Below are positions 36,132 to 45,293 of a DNA stretch of 64,000 bases, in pieces. A program made the position numbers and the translations under genes. The DNA comes from an uncultured Xanthomonas sp. GTDB taxonomy: Bacteria; Pseudomonadota; Gammaproteobacteria; Xanthomonadales; Xanthomonadaceae. The stretch is from NCBI GenBank assembly GCA_943912265.1, contig CALTTS010000019.1, forward strand, positions 1 through 64,000, in the 5' to 3' direction. The notes under the pieces were generated by a model. It was not told where the DNA came from and made no database searches. It saw nothing but the letters and a program-made list of their open reading frames with translations. Positions within the stretch are counted from its first letter, which is position 1, and each line of letters starts with the position of its first letter.

Positions 36132-37450
36132 GCATGCTCCATGAGCCGGCGCCAGAGGCCGGATGAAAAGGCTGGATCGATGTGGCAGGAGAATTCCTGC
36201 AGGCGCGGATAGCCGCTTCGGAATAGGGCGGGCGACATCCGCGCATCCTTGGCGGGATAGATTGCGCCACCGGCTTCCGCCACGATGGCGTCGAGGCGGT
36301 CGAGCAGCCGGAATACGTCCGGCCCGGTATTGGGAAAGTCGAGCGCCAACGTTGTGCCGGGACGCGGGAACGAGAGCATCCCGAGCGACGGGATGCTGCC
36401 GAATTCCTTGAGGACGGCCAGGAACGAGCCGTGCCCGCTGCGTGAAATCTCCTTGAGGAGGGCTGCCACGCCATCGCTGGCATGGGCGGGGGGCAATACG
36501 CATTGGTGCTGCATGAAACCGCGTGGACCATACATGCGGTTCCAGTGGCCAATGCCGTCCAGCGGATAGAAATATGGCCGGTAATGCGAGACGGTACGCT
36601 TGTGTCGCGCCGGTTGACGCCAGTAGTAGAGCGTGTTGAAGGCGCGCAGGCTGAGCGTGTTGACCAGCGAGAACGGCGGGGTGAATGGCATCGTTCGCCC
36701 TGAATGGCGAATCGGGGGGCAATCCGCGGGATCCGGTGCGGCGTGGTCGCTGCGCAGGAAATGGCCGCGGCCCAGCCGCTGGCCACTGGCCAGGCAGTCG
36801 ATCCAGGCCACGGTGTATTCGTGGGTTGCGGCCGATGCGGTGGACAGGGCAAAGAATTCTTCGAGGTTGCCGAAGCGGACGGATTCGCTTTCAAGCCAGG
36901 GGCCGGGCACGCGACGCAATTGCAGCTCGGCCCAGGTGATCAGTCCGGTCAGGCCAAGGCCGCCGAGAGTGGCCGAGAACAATCCGTCTTCGTCGGACTG
37001 GGACGAGAGCACACGGCGGGAGCCGTCGCTGCGCAGCAGCTCGAACTGCCGCACGTGATGGCCGAAATTGCCCATCAGGTGGTGGTTCTTGCCATGCACG
37101 TCGTTGGCGATAGCGCCGCCGACGGTGGCCAGGCGGGTACCCGGCGTGACCGGCAGGAACCAGCCTTGCGGCAGTGCCAGATCGATGATCTCCGACAGCG
37201 TCGCGCCGGCTTCGCAGCGCAGCAGGCCGCTGGCCGGGTCGAAGGCGATGAAGCGATCCAGTGGCCGGGCATGCAACAGAGTACCGCCGGGATTCAGGCA
37301 GCTGTCGCCATAGCTGCGGCCGTTGCCACGCGGGAGTACGCTGCCCGCATCGGGCAATGGAAGCGGGGCGCTGCGGTCGTGCAGCCAGCGGTCCTGCTGC
37401 CCACGCGAATGCGGGAAACGGCCCCAGGAGCCGTGCTCCTGGCGGCTCAC
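36116..37450 (-). CDS. FAD-dependent oxidase, DprE1-like decaprenylphosphoryl-ribose 2'-epimerase subunit
   Basis: 444 residues. FAD-binding PCMH domain with RGNGRSYGDS, PGTRLATVGGAIANDVHGKNHH and GLGLTGLITWAELQL, near-identical in plan to mycobacterial DprE1, followed by an ALO-type C-domain with YPAKDAR (Lys401, matching the catalytic Lys418). The position of the benzothiazinone-reactive Cys387 of M. tuberculosis is Ala369 here (TTLALDFP). It would oxidise the 2'-OH of polyprenyl-phospho-ribose. Coupled to the UbiA gene upstream (4-base overlap) and the DprE2 gene downstream. Confidence 0.9.
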   Translation of the reverse strand: MSRQEHGSWGRFPHSRGQQDRWLHDRSAPLPLPDAGSVLPRGNGRSYGDSCLNPGGTLLHARPLDRFIAFDPASGLLRCEAGATLSEIIDLALPQGWFLPVTPGTRLATVGGAIANDVHGKNHHLMGNFGHHVRQFELLRSDGSRRVLSSQSDEDGLFSATLGGLGLTGLITWAELQLRRVPGPWLESESVRFGNLEEFFALSTASAATHEYTVAWIDCLASGQRLGRGHFLRSDHAAPDPADCPPIRHSGRTMPFTPPFSLVNTLSLRAFNTLYYWRQPARHKRTVSHYRPYFYPLDGIGHWNRMYGPRGFMQHQCVLPPAHASDGVAALLKEISRSGHGSFLAVLKEFGSIPSLGMLSFPRPGTTLALDFPNTGPDVFRLLDRLDAIVAEAGGAIYPAKDARMSPALFRSGYPRLQEFSCHIDPAFSSGLWRRLMEHACNAS

Positions 37451-38883
37451 AGGGCTGCCAGTGCGACGACGACGAACAACAGTACGATGATCTGGCTGCC
37501 GCGGTCGGTGGCGGCGAACACCACGGGGTCATCGTGCATGTGGCCACGATGGGCAATCACCCAGGCGCGGCTGATCCAGTACAGCAGCAGCGGACACAGC
37601 AGCCACAACACCTGCGGCCGGGTATAGAGCTTCAGGCTCTCCGGACTGTTGATGTACAGGGCCAGCACCATCACCGAGATGTAGCCTGCGGCGGCACCCA
37701 GCGATTGCAGCAGAGGCAGGTCGGCCGTGCCGTAACCGCGACCGGCAGCCTTTTCCTTGCCGCTGCTGCGTACGGAATTGAGCTCGGTGTAACGTTTGAG
37801 CAGGGCCAGACTGAGAAAGATGAACATCGAGAATGCCAGCAGCCAGAACGACAGTGGCTGGTCGATGGCGACGGCGCCGGCGACGATGCGGACGGTGTAG
37901 AGCGCGGCCAGCATCACCACGTCGATCATCACGATGCGCTTGAGCTTGAACGAGTAGGCCAGCGTCATCACGCAATAGGCCAGCAGCGCGAGTGCGAATG
38001 CCGGGCCAATGGCCCATGCGAGCGCAAAGCCCGCCAGCACGAGCAGTGGCAGCGCCAGCAAGCCGTTGCGGATCGGCAAGGTGCCGGCGGCGAACGGCCG
38101 GCGACGCTTGCGCGGATGCAGGCGGTCCGGGGCAAGGTCGAGCAGGTCGTTGAGCAGATACGTGCCGGAAGCGCACAGGCCGAACGCCACGAATGCGCCG
38201 AACGTTTGAGCGATGGCCGGCGGTTCAAGGAAACGGTGCGCGCTGAGAAGCGGCACCAGCACCAGCAGGTTCTTAAGCCACTGGTGCAGGCGCAGCGCCT
38301 TGGCCCAGACGCGCAGCCCGCCCCGGGCGGCGGGCAGGTGTGCCTTGGTGCCGCCGGCCGCCACCTTGTCAGCGGCGCGGGCTAGCCGCAGTGGTGCGTT
38401 GACGACCAGCGCTCCGTCGGCACGGGCCCATACTTTCATGTCCACCGGGGCATTGCCGGCGTAATCGAAACCGCGTTCGCCGAAGCGCTCCACCAGCGCG
38501 GCCGCCTTGGCCGTGCCGCCGAGATTGGTGCGGCCGTCACTGGCAAGCACCTCCTCGAAAAGCCCGAGATGGCGTGCCAGCGGCTCAACCAGCAGCGCAT
38601 CCGAAGCGGTGCACAGCACGCGCGGTCGCTGGGGGGTGGTGCGCAGCAATTCGAGCACGCGCTCGTCGCAAGGCAGCATTTCGGGAGCGAGCGCCACCCG
38701 GCGGGCGATCTCGCGCTTGAAGCCCGCCTTGCTCTTCAGCAGCCAGATCGGCAGCAGGAACAGATACAGGAAGTTGCGGGAAAGCAGCGCGAGCAGCGAT
38801 TCGTGCAGCAGGTCCGTGCGCAACAGCGTGCCGTCCAGATCGACGCACAGGGCATGATCCGGCGTGTGGTGTGATGGTTCCAT
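37447..38883 (-). CDS. HAD phosphatase-UbiA prenyltransferase fusion, probable polyprenyl-phosphate phosphoribosyltransferase
   Basis: 478 residues. Residues 1-190 are a HAD phosphatase domain (VDLDGTLLRTDLL nucleophile motif; FDYAGNAPVDMKVW). Residues about 195-478 are a UbiA-type membrane domain with the NDLLDLAPDR first Asp motif and KRRRPFAAG, as in DPPR synthase (Rv3806c). Expected chemistry: transfer of 5-phosphoribose from PRPP to a polyprenyl phosphate, then removal of the 5-phosphate by the fused HAD domain, replacing the separate phosphatase of mycobacteria. The fusion and its order are seen; the two-step role is inferred from the dprE neighbours. Confidence 0.82.
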   Translation of the reverse strand: MEPSHHTPDHALCVDLDGTLLRTDLLHESLLALLSRNFLYLFLLPIWLLKSKAGFKREIARRVALAPEMLPCDERVLELLRTTPQRPRVLCTASDALLVEPLARHLGLFEEVLASDGRTNLGGTAKAAALVERFGERGFDYAGNAPVDMKVWARADGALVVNAPLRLARAADKVAAGGTKAHLPAARGGLRVWAKALRLHQWLKNLLVLVPLLSAHRFLEPPAIAQTFGAFVAFGLCASGTYLLNDLLDLAPDRLHPRKRRRPFAAGTLPIRNGLLALPLLVLAGFALAWAIGPAFALALLAYCVMTLAYSFKLKRIVMIDVVMLAALYTVRIVAGAVAIDQPLSFWLLAFSMFIFLSLALLKRYTELNSVRSSGKEKAAGRGYGTADLPLLQSLGAAAGYISVMVLALYINSPESLKLYTRPQVLWLLCPLLLYWISRAWVIAHRGHMHDDPVVFAATDRGSQIIVLLFVVVALAAL

Positions 38884-38967
38884 GCGGGAAACGCGATTCC
38901 TGTCAGGGCGTATTGCAGGATGCGGATCCTGCCGGTTCCGGAGGGTAACGCAAACGCGCCGTCCGGA

Positions 38968-40374
38968 TCATTGCCGCCCGTAGCTGTCCTCGAAGCGCAC
39001 GATGTCGTCTTCGCCCAGATAACTGCCTGATTGCACTTCGATCAGTTCCAGCGGCAGCACGCCCGGGTTGCGCAGGCGGTGGGTGACGCCTAGCGGTATG
39101 TAGGTGCTCTGGTTTTCGCCAAGGAGGATCGTTTCATCGCCGCGTGTCACTTCGGCGGTGCCGCTGACCACCACCCAGTGCTCGGCGCGGTGGTGATGCA
39201 TCTGCAAGCTCAGCGAGGCGCCGGGTTTGACGGTGATGCGTTTGACCTGGAAACGTTCGCCATGGTCGATTGAGTCGTAGGCGCCCCAGGGGCGATAGAC
39301 CTTGCGGTGCCAGGTGGTTTCGGGGCGGCCCTTCGCCTTCAGCGCGGCAACGATGTCCTTGACCTGCTGCATGTGATCGCGATGACCGACGAGCACGGCG
39401 TCGTCGGTTTCGACGACGACGATGTCGTCGAGCCCCAACATGGCCACCAGGCGCCGGCTGCCGTACGCATAGGTGTTGCGGCAATCCAGTGAGATGACGT
39501 CGCCATGGTGGGCGTTGCCGTCTTCGTCATGCTCCGATATGTCCCACAGGGCCGACCAAGAGCCTACGTCGCTCCATCCGGCATCAAGCGGGACGACGAC
39601 GCCAGCGCTTGTCTTTTCCATCACCGCATAGTCGATGGAATCGGCAGGGCTGGCGGCAAAGGCGTCGCGATCCAACCGGATGAAATCCATGTCGCGGCTG
39701 GCCTTGTCGAGGGATTCGCGGCAGGCGGCCAGCATCGCCGGTTGCAGTCGCTCGAGTTCGGCCAGATAGCTTGATGCCTTGAACAGGAACATGCCGCTGT
39801 TCCAGTAGTACTCGCCAGAAGCCACATAGCGTCCTGCGGTGGCGGCATCGGGTTTCTCGACGAAGCATTCGATGGCACGCGGTCCGTCGCCCGGCACGGC
39901 CTTGATGTAGCCGTAGCCGGTCTCCGGCCGTGATGGCACGATGCCGAAGGTGGCGAGCTTGCCTGTTTCGGCGAAACCGACGGCGGAGGCAATGGCGGCG
40001 TGGAAAGCGGGCACGTCCCGAATCACGTGATCGGAGGGCAATACCAGCAGCAACGGGTCCTTGCCGCCGGCCACGGCATGCATGGCTGCGATCGCGATAG
40101 CCGGTGCGGTGTTGCGGCCGACTGGCTCGAGCAGAATGGCGTCGGGTTTGGCGCCGGCCTGCTGCAGCTGCTCGGCGGCGACGAAGCGGTGTTCCTGATT
40201 GGCCACGATGATCGGAGGCAACGCGGCGATATCTGCCACCCGCTTCCATGTGGCCTGCAGCATGGTGTCGCTGCCATGCAAGGGAATGAACTGCTTTGGG
40301 TAGGCTTCGCGTGAAAGCGGCCACAGCCGGGTGCCGGAGCCGCCGGACAGGATGACAGGCTGGAGGTTGTTCAT
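38968..40374 (-). CDS. xanB: mannose-1-phosphate guanylyltransferase / mannose-6-phosphate isomerase
   Basis: 468 residues, bifunctional ManC/AlgA type. N-terminal transferase motif LSGGSGTRLWPLSREAYPKQF and the VEKPD segment; C-terminal cupin isomerase domain from about residue 345 (YRPWGAYDSID, SLQMHHHRAEHW, zinc His). Makes GDP-mannose from fructose 6-phosphate with the phosphomannomutase upstream. Called xanB in Xanthomonas, where it lies in the same part of the LPS/xanthan precursor region. An 84-base gap with a 7-bp hairpin (38915-38932) separates it from the ubiA fusion. Confidence 0.94.
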   Translation of the reverse strand: MNNLQPVILSGGSGTRLWPLSREAYPKQFIPLHGSDTMLQATWKRVADIAALPPIIVANQEHRFVAAEQLQQAGAKPDAILLEPVGRNTAPAIAIAAMHAVAGGKDPLLLVLPSDHVIRDVPAFHAAIASAVGFAETGKLATFGIVPSRPETGYGYIKAVPGDGPRAIECFVEKPDAATAGRYVASGEYYWNSGMFLFKASSYLAELERLQPAMLAACRESLDKASRDMDFIRLDRDAFAASPADSIDYAVMEKTSAGVVVPLDAGWSDVGSWSALWDISEHDEDGNAHHGDVISLDCRNTYAYGSRRLVAMLGLDDIVVVETDDAVLVGHRDHMQQVKDIVAALKAKGRPETTWHRKVYRPWGAYDSIDHGERFQVKRITVKPGASLSLQMHHHRAEHWVVVSGTAEVTRGDETILLGENQSTYIPLGVTHRLRNPGVLPLELIEVQSGSYLGEDDIVRFEDSYGRQ

Positions 40375-40405
40375 GCGGGCAAAACCCTTCGGTATCGGGA
40401 CATCT

Positions 40406-41758
40406 TCACGCTTTCAGCAACGCCGAAATCTCGTCGGTGCGCGCCTGCATCAGCGCGGCATCACCACGCGATTCCACGTTCAGCCGCAGCAGCGGTTCGG
40501 TGTTGGAGCTGCGCAGGTTGAAGCGCCAGTCGCCGAAGTCGGCGCTGACGCCGTCCACGTGTTCGAGCTTGGGCGACTGCGCGGCGAAGTGTTCGAGCAC
40601 GCGCGCGACGGCGGCCTTGGCATCGGTGACGGTGAAGTTGATCTCGCCGCTGCACGGGTAGGCGCGCATGCGGTCGTCCAGCAGCGCGGCCAGCGATTGG
40701 CCGCTGGCGCTGACCAGCCCGGCGATCAGCAGCCACGGGATCATGCCGGAGTCGCAGTACGAAAATGCACGGAAATAATGATGCGCGCTCATCTCGCCGC
40801 CATACACGGCGTTTTCCGCGCGCATCTTCTCCTTGATGAAGGCATGCCCGCTCTTGCATTCCACCGGGATGCCGCCGGCCTCGCGCACCATTTCGATGGT
40901 GTTCCAGACCAGCCGCGGGTCGTGGATGATCTTTTCGCCGGGGTGACGTGCAAGCAAGGCCTTGGCCAGCAGGCCGACGAGGTAATAGCCCTCGATGAAG
41001 CGGCCGGTATGGTCGAAGAAGAAGCAGCGGTCGAAGTCGCCGTCCCAGGCGATGCCGAAATCGGCCTTGTGCGCGAGCACTGCCTCGGCGGTGGCGGCAC
41101 GCTTTTCCGGCAGCAGTGGGTTGGGGATGCCGTTGGGGAAGCTGCCGTCAGGCTCGTGCTGGATGCGGATGAACTCGAACGGCAGGTGCTTTGCCAGCAG
41201 GTCCACGACCGGGCCGGCGCCGCCGTTGCCGGCATTGGCGACGATCTTCAGCGGCTTGAGCGCGGCGAGGTCCACGTAGCCGAGCAGGTGCTCGATGTAG
41301 GCGGACTTGTCCGCATCGGTGGACAGTGCCCCGACGAGCGGCGGCAGTGGCGCATCGAGCGAAGCGAAGGCGGCGTCGCGGATCGTGAACAGGCCGGTGT
41401 CCGAACTGATCGGCCGGGCCTGCTCGCGCACCAACTTCATGCCGTTGTAGTCCATGGGATTGTGGCTGGCGGTGACCATCACGCCGCCGGCCGCCTGGCG
41501 GTGGGCCGTCTGGAAATAGACCTCCTCGGTGCCGCACAGGCCGATGTCGATCACCTCGCGCCCCGCTGCACGCAGGCCCTCGCTGACCGCCTGTTGCAGG
41601 GATGCGCTGCTCAGGCGCACGTCGCGGCCGGTGACCACCGGCCCCGGGCCGAGCAGCCCGGCCATCGAGAAGCCGATCCAGCGGGCCAGGGTTTCGTCCA
41701 GCTCGTCGGGGATGCGGCCGCGGATGTCGTAGGCCTTGAAACAGGCGGGCGAGGACAT
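40406..41758 (-). CDS. xanA: phosphomannomutase/phosphoglucomutase
   Basis: 450 residues. Alpha-D-phosphohexomutase: phosphoserine loop TASHNPMD (Ser98), Mg loop DGDFDRCFF, sugar loop GGEMSAHHYF and phosphate loop RSSNTEPLLRL. AlgC/XanA type acting on mannose and glucose phosphates. ATG 41758 is the only start near the conserved N-terminus FKAYDIRGR. Probably the first gene of the leftward operon xanA-xanB-ubiA-dprE1-dprE2-gtrA. Confidence 0.94.
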   Translation of the reverse strand: MSSPACFKAYDIRGRIPDELDETLARWIGFSMAGLLGPGPVVTGRDVRLSSASLQQAVSEGLRAAGREVIDIGLCGTEEVYFQTAHRQAAGGVMVTASHNPMDYNGMKLVREQARPISSDTGLFTIRDAAFASLDAPLPPLVGALSTDADKSAYIEHLLGYVDLAALKPLKIVANAGNGGAGPVVDLLAKHLPFEFIRIQHEPDGSFPNGIPNPLLPEKRAATAEAVLAHKADFGIAWDGDFDRCFFFDHTGRFIEGYYLVGLLAKALLARHPGEKIIHDPRLVWNTIEMVREAGGIPVECKSGHAFIKEKMRAENAVYGGEMSAHHYFRAFSYCDSGMIPWLLIAGLVSASGQSLAALLDDRMRAYPCSGEINFTVTDAKAAVARVLEHFAAQSPKLEHVDGVSADFGDWRFNLRSSNTEPLLRLNVESRGDAALMQARTDEISALLKA

Positions 41759-41909
41759 GGCGATCTCTGATCCGTGAGGGACCGACAGTATAGCCAGCAC
41801 GGCAAATCCGCGGCCCGCGGCCGGCGCGGCCGGACGAAGGTACAAGGGGCAGGGGCGATGCGCGGGTCTAGAATCCCGGCGGTTCGCAACTGACGGCGAG
41901 GTGCCGGCC

Positions 41910-42626
41910 ATGCCCGCGGGTTCACGCAAGGTTTTTCCCGATGCCGCAAGCGCGCTTGCCGGCCTGCTGGCCGACGGCCAGACCATCGCCGTCGGCGGCT
42001 TCGGCCTGTGCGGCATTCCCGAGGCCTTGATCGCGGCCTTGCGCGATAGCGGCGTGCGCGGCCTGACCGCCATTTCCAACAACGCCGGTGTGGACGGGTT
42101 CGGCCTCGGCCAGCTGCTGGAAACGCGGCAGATCCGCAAGATGATCTCGTCCTACGTGGGCGAGAACAAGGAATTCGAGCGCCAGTTCCTGTCCGGCGAG
42201 CTGGAGCTGGAATTCAACCCGCAGGGTACGCTGGCCGAGCGCCTGCGTGCCGGCGGCGCCGGCATTCCCGCCTTCTACACCGCCACCGGCTACGGCACGG
42301 TGGTGGCCGAGGGCAAGGAGGCGCGCGAGTTCGACGGCCGTCATTACGTGCCGGAGAAGGCGCTGCACGCCGACGTGGCGCTGGTCAAGGCGTGGAAGGT
42401 CGACACCGCCGGCAATCTGGTGTTCCGGCGCACGGCGCGCAACTTCAACCCGGCCTGCGCCCGGGCCGGCAAGGTCTGCGTGGCCGAGGTCGAGGAACTG
42501 GTCGAGGCCGGCACGATCGACCCGGACGCGGTGCACCTGCCGGGCATCTACGTCGACCGGATCGTGGTCAATGCCGTGCCGGAAAAGCGCATCGACCGCG
42601 TCGTGGTCCGCGGGGAGGCGCCCTGA
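41910..42626 (+). CDS. scoA: 3-oxoacid CoA-transferase subunit A
   Basis: 238 residues. Family I CoA-transferase alpha subunit: IAVGGFGLCGIPEALI glycine motif, SNNAGVDGFGLG, and the ENKEFERQFLSGELELEFNPQGTL segment. Transfers CoA between succinate and acetoacetate or similar acids. ATG 41910 is preferred to GTG 41901. One base separates it from the beta subunit. Confidence 0.93.
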   Translation: MPAGSRKVFPDAASALAGLLADGQTIAVGGFGLCGIPEALIAALRDSGVRGLTAISNNAGVDGFGLGQLLETRQIRKMISSYVGENKEFERQFLSGELELEFNPQGTLAERLRAGGAGIPAFYTATGYGTVVAEGKEAREFDGRHYVPEKALHADVALVKAWKVDTAGNLVFRRTARNFNPACARAGKVCVAEVEELVEAGTIDPDAVHLPGIYVDRIVVNAVPEKRIDRVVVRGEAP

Positions 42627-42627
42627 C

Positions 42628-43260
42628 ATGGCCTGGACACTCGACCAGATGGCCGCGCGCGCGGCACGCGAACTGGACGACGGCATGTACGTCAACCTCG
42701 GCATCGGCATGCCGACGCGGGTGGCCGACCATCTCCCGGCGGACGTGCAGGTCTGGCTGGAGTCGGAGAACGGCATGCTCAGCATCGGCCCGTTCCCGAG
42801 CCGCGAGGAGATCGACCCGGACCTGATCAACGCCGGCAAGCAGACCGTCACGGTGCTGCCGGGCGGCAGCTTCTTCGCCAGCGAGGAGTCCTTCGCGATG
42901 ATCCGCGGCGGCCACATCGACCTGGCCATCCTCGGCGCGATGCAGGTCACCGACACCGGCGACATCGCCAACTGGACCGTGCCGGGCAAGCTGGTCAAGG
43001 GCATGGGCGGGGCGATGGACCTGGTGGCCGGCGTGGAGCGGGTGATCGTGCTGATGGATCACGTCGCCAAGGACGGCAGCCACAAGATCGTGCGCGAATG
43101 CACGCTGCCGCTGACCGGCAAGGGCGTGGTCGGCCGGATCATCACCAACCTGGGCGTGTTCGACGTCACTCCGGCCGGCTTGCGGGTGGTCGAGAAGGCC
43201 CCCGGCGTGGACGACGCCGAACTGGCCGCCAGCACCGGCGTGCCGCTGCTGTACGCCTGA
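42628..43260 (+). CDS. scoB: 3-oxoacid CoA-transferase subunit B
   Basis: 210 residues. Beta subunit with the catalytic Glu47 in the SENG motif (residues 46-49), the NLGIGMPT segment at 23-30 and the C-terminal GLRVVEKAPG. Works as a heterotetramer with ScoA. Convergent with etfA, with a hairpin between. Confidence 0.94.
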   Translation: MAWTLDQMAARAARELDDGMYVNLGIGMPTRVADHLPADVQVWLESENGMLSIGPFPSREEIDPDLINAGKQTVTVLPGGSFFASEESFAMIRGGHIDLAILGAMQVTDTGDIANWTVPGKLVKGMGGAMDLVAGVERVIVLMDHVAKDGSHKIVRECTLPLTGKGVVGRIITNLGVFDVTPAGLRVVEKAPGVDDAELAASTGVPLLYA

Positions 43261-43430
43261 GCGCCTGCCGTCGCGCGCTGCGACGGCAACCCGGCCGCCG
43301 GCCGCCCGGACGCGGTATCCGGCGGTGGGGCGCGCGGGCATGGCCGCGCCGCGCGGCCGGCCGTTCCCGGTGGGGTGCGCATGCATGCCGCATCGGGCGC
43401 GCCGGACGGCGGCCGTGGCCGCAAACGACG

Positions 43431-43454
43431 ACGGCCGCACCAAGGTGCGGCCGT
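43431..43454. terminator. hairpin between scoB and etfA
   Basis: ACGGCCGCACC (43431-43441) and GGTGCGGCCGT (43444-43454) pair perfectly. Between convergent genes, so it may act in both directions; T-tracts are weak on both strands. Confidence 0.55.
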
Positions 43455-43483
43455 GCCGTGGAGAAGGCCGATGCGGGCGGGGT

Positions 43484-44431
43484 TCAGCCCAGCGCGGCTT
43501 CCAGTTCCGGCAGGATCGTGAACAGGTCGCCGACCAGGCCGATGTCGGCGACCTCGAAGATCGGCGCGTCGCCGTCCTTGTTGATCGCCACGATGGTGCC
43601 GGCGTCCTTGATGCCGGTCAGGTGCTGGATGGCGCCGCTGATGCCGACGGCCACGTACAGCTCCGGCGCGATGATCTTGCCGGTCTGGCCGACCTGCAGG
43701 TCCGACGGCACGTAGCCGGCGTCCACCGCCGCGCGCGAGGCGCCCACCGCCGCGCCGAGCTTGTCGGCCAGCGCGTAGATCACCTTGAAGTTCTCCGCCG
43801 AGCCGACGCCGCGGCCGCCGGACACCACGCGCTTGGCGCTCTGCAGGTCCGGGCGGTCGGACTGGCCGCTCTGCAGGCCGACGAAGCGGGTGTGCGTGGG
43901 CAGCGTCGCCGACATGGTGACCGCCTCGACCGCCGCCGCGCCGCCCTTGGCCGCTTCCGGCCACGAGGCCGTGCGCACGGTGGCGACGACGACCTGGTCG
44001 GCCGGCGCCTGCACGGTGATGATCGCGTTGCCGGCGTAGATCGGGCGCTGGAAGGTGTGCGGGCCTTCCACGCTCATCAGGTCGGAGACCTGGGCCACGC
44101 CGAGCAAGGCGGCGACGACCGGCGCCAGGTCCTTGCCGAAGGTGGTGGACGGCACGAACACGTGGCTGTAGCCGCCGGCTCCCGCCAGTTCGGCGATCTG
44201 CGGGCCCAGCACCTGGGCCAGCGCATGCGCGTTGGCGGGGTTGGCGACGGTGAGCACCGTGGCGACGCCGGCGATCTGCGCGGCCTCGGCGGCGACGGCG
44301 GCCGGGTCGGCGGCCAGCACGGCCACGTCGACGGCCTCGGGCCGCACCGCGGCGGCGGCGCTGACGGTGCGGGCGGTGGAGGCGTTGAGCTTGCCGTCCA
44401 GATGTTCGGCGATGACGAGAACCTTGCTCAT
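43484..44431 (-). CDS. etfA: electron transfer flavoprotein alpha subunit
   Basis: 315 residues. FAD-binding subunit with the C-terminal ETF signature (ELYVAVGISGAIQHLTGIKDAGTIVAINKDGDAPIFEVADIGLVGDLF in several adjoining segments). Accepts electrons from acyl-CoA dehydrogenases and passes them to ETF-ubiquinone oxidoreductase. Overlaps etfB by four bases. In Xanthomonas it marks the far edge of the variable LPS locus opposite metB. Confidence 0.95.
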   Translation of the reverse strand: MSKVLVIAEHLDGKLNASTARTVSAAAAVRPEAVDVAVLAADPAAVAAEAAQIAGVATVLTVANPANAHALAQVLGPQIAELAGAGGYSHVFVPSTTFGKDLAPVVAALLGVAQVSDLMSVEGPHTFQRPIYAGNAIITVQAPADQVVVATVRTASWPEAAKGGAAAVEAVTMSATLPTHTRFVGLQSGQSDRPDLQSAKRVVSGGRGVGSAENFKVIYALADKLGAAVGASRAAVDAGYVPSDLQVGQTGKIIAPELYVAVGISGAIQHLTGIKDAGTIVAINKDGDAPIFEVADIGLVGDLFTILPELEAALG

Positions 44432-45177
44432 TGCAGCAACCCCTTCTGCTTCAGTGCGTCCACCAGTTCGGCCGCGGTCTTCACCACGATGCCCTTGCTG
44501 CGCCTGGCGGGCGGGGCGTACGCGGTGGTGGTGAGGAAGTCGCCGGAGGCGACGTCGAGCTCGGCCAGCGGCAGCGTCTCGATCGGCTTGCTCTTGGCCT
44601 TCATGATGTCCGGCAGCTTGATGAAGCGCGGCTCGTTCAGGCGCAGGTCGGTGGTGACCACGGCCGGCAGGTCCACTTCCAGCGTTTCGAGGCCGGCATC
44701 GACCTCGCGGGTCACCGTGGCCTTGCCGTCGGCGATGTCCAGCTTGCTGGCGAAGGTGGCCTGCGGACGGCCCCACAGCGTGGCCAGCATCTGCCCGGTC
44801 TGGTTGGCGTCGTCGTCGATGGCCTGCTTGCCGAGGATCACCAGGTCCGGCTGCTCTTTCTCGACCAGCTTGAGCAGGGTGCGCGCGGCGGTCAGCGGCT
44901 GGATGGCCTGGTCGGTGACCACGTGGATGGCGCGATTGGCGCCCATCGCCAAGCCGTTGCGCAGGTGCGCCTGGGCGTCGGCCGGGGCGATGGTGGCCAC
45001 CACCACCTCGCTGGCGATGCCCTTGTCGCGCAGGCGCAGGGCTTCTTCCAGCGCGATTTCGTCGAACGGATTGGGCGAGAGCTTGACGCCCTCGGTGACC
45101 ACGCCGGAACCGTCCGGCTTGACCTGGATGCGGACGTTGTAGTCCACCACCCGCTTGTACGCGACCAGAATCTTCAT
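44428..45177 (-). CDS. etfB: electron transfer flavoprotein beta subunit
   Basis: 249 residues. Starts MKILVAYKRVVDYNV, with NPFDEIALEEALRL and the AMP-binding VATIAPADAQAHLRNGLAMGA region typical of ETF beta. First gene of the etfBA pair. Confidence 0.95.
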   Translation of the reverse strand: MKILVAYKRVVDYNVRIQVKPDGSGVVTEGVKLSPNPFDEIALEEALRLRDKGIASEVVVATIAPADAQAHLRNGLAMGANRAIHVVTDQAIQPLTAARTLLKLVEKEQPDLVILGKQAIDDDANQTGQMLATLWGRPQATFASKLDIADGKATVTREVDAGLETLEVDLPAVVTTDLRLNEPRFIKLPDIMKAKSKPIETLPLAELDVASGDFLTTTAYAPPARRSKGIVVKTAAELVDALKQKGLLQ

Positions 45178-45293
45178 CCTGTGGGGGTCCTATGCTTCGG
45201 TGAGTCCGCACCGCGCATCGTGGCGGCGGATCGGACCCCCGATTCTAGCGGCCGCCACCGGCCCATGCGAGGCCGTATGGACGGGGAATACGA

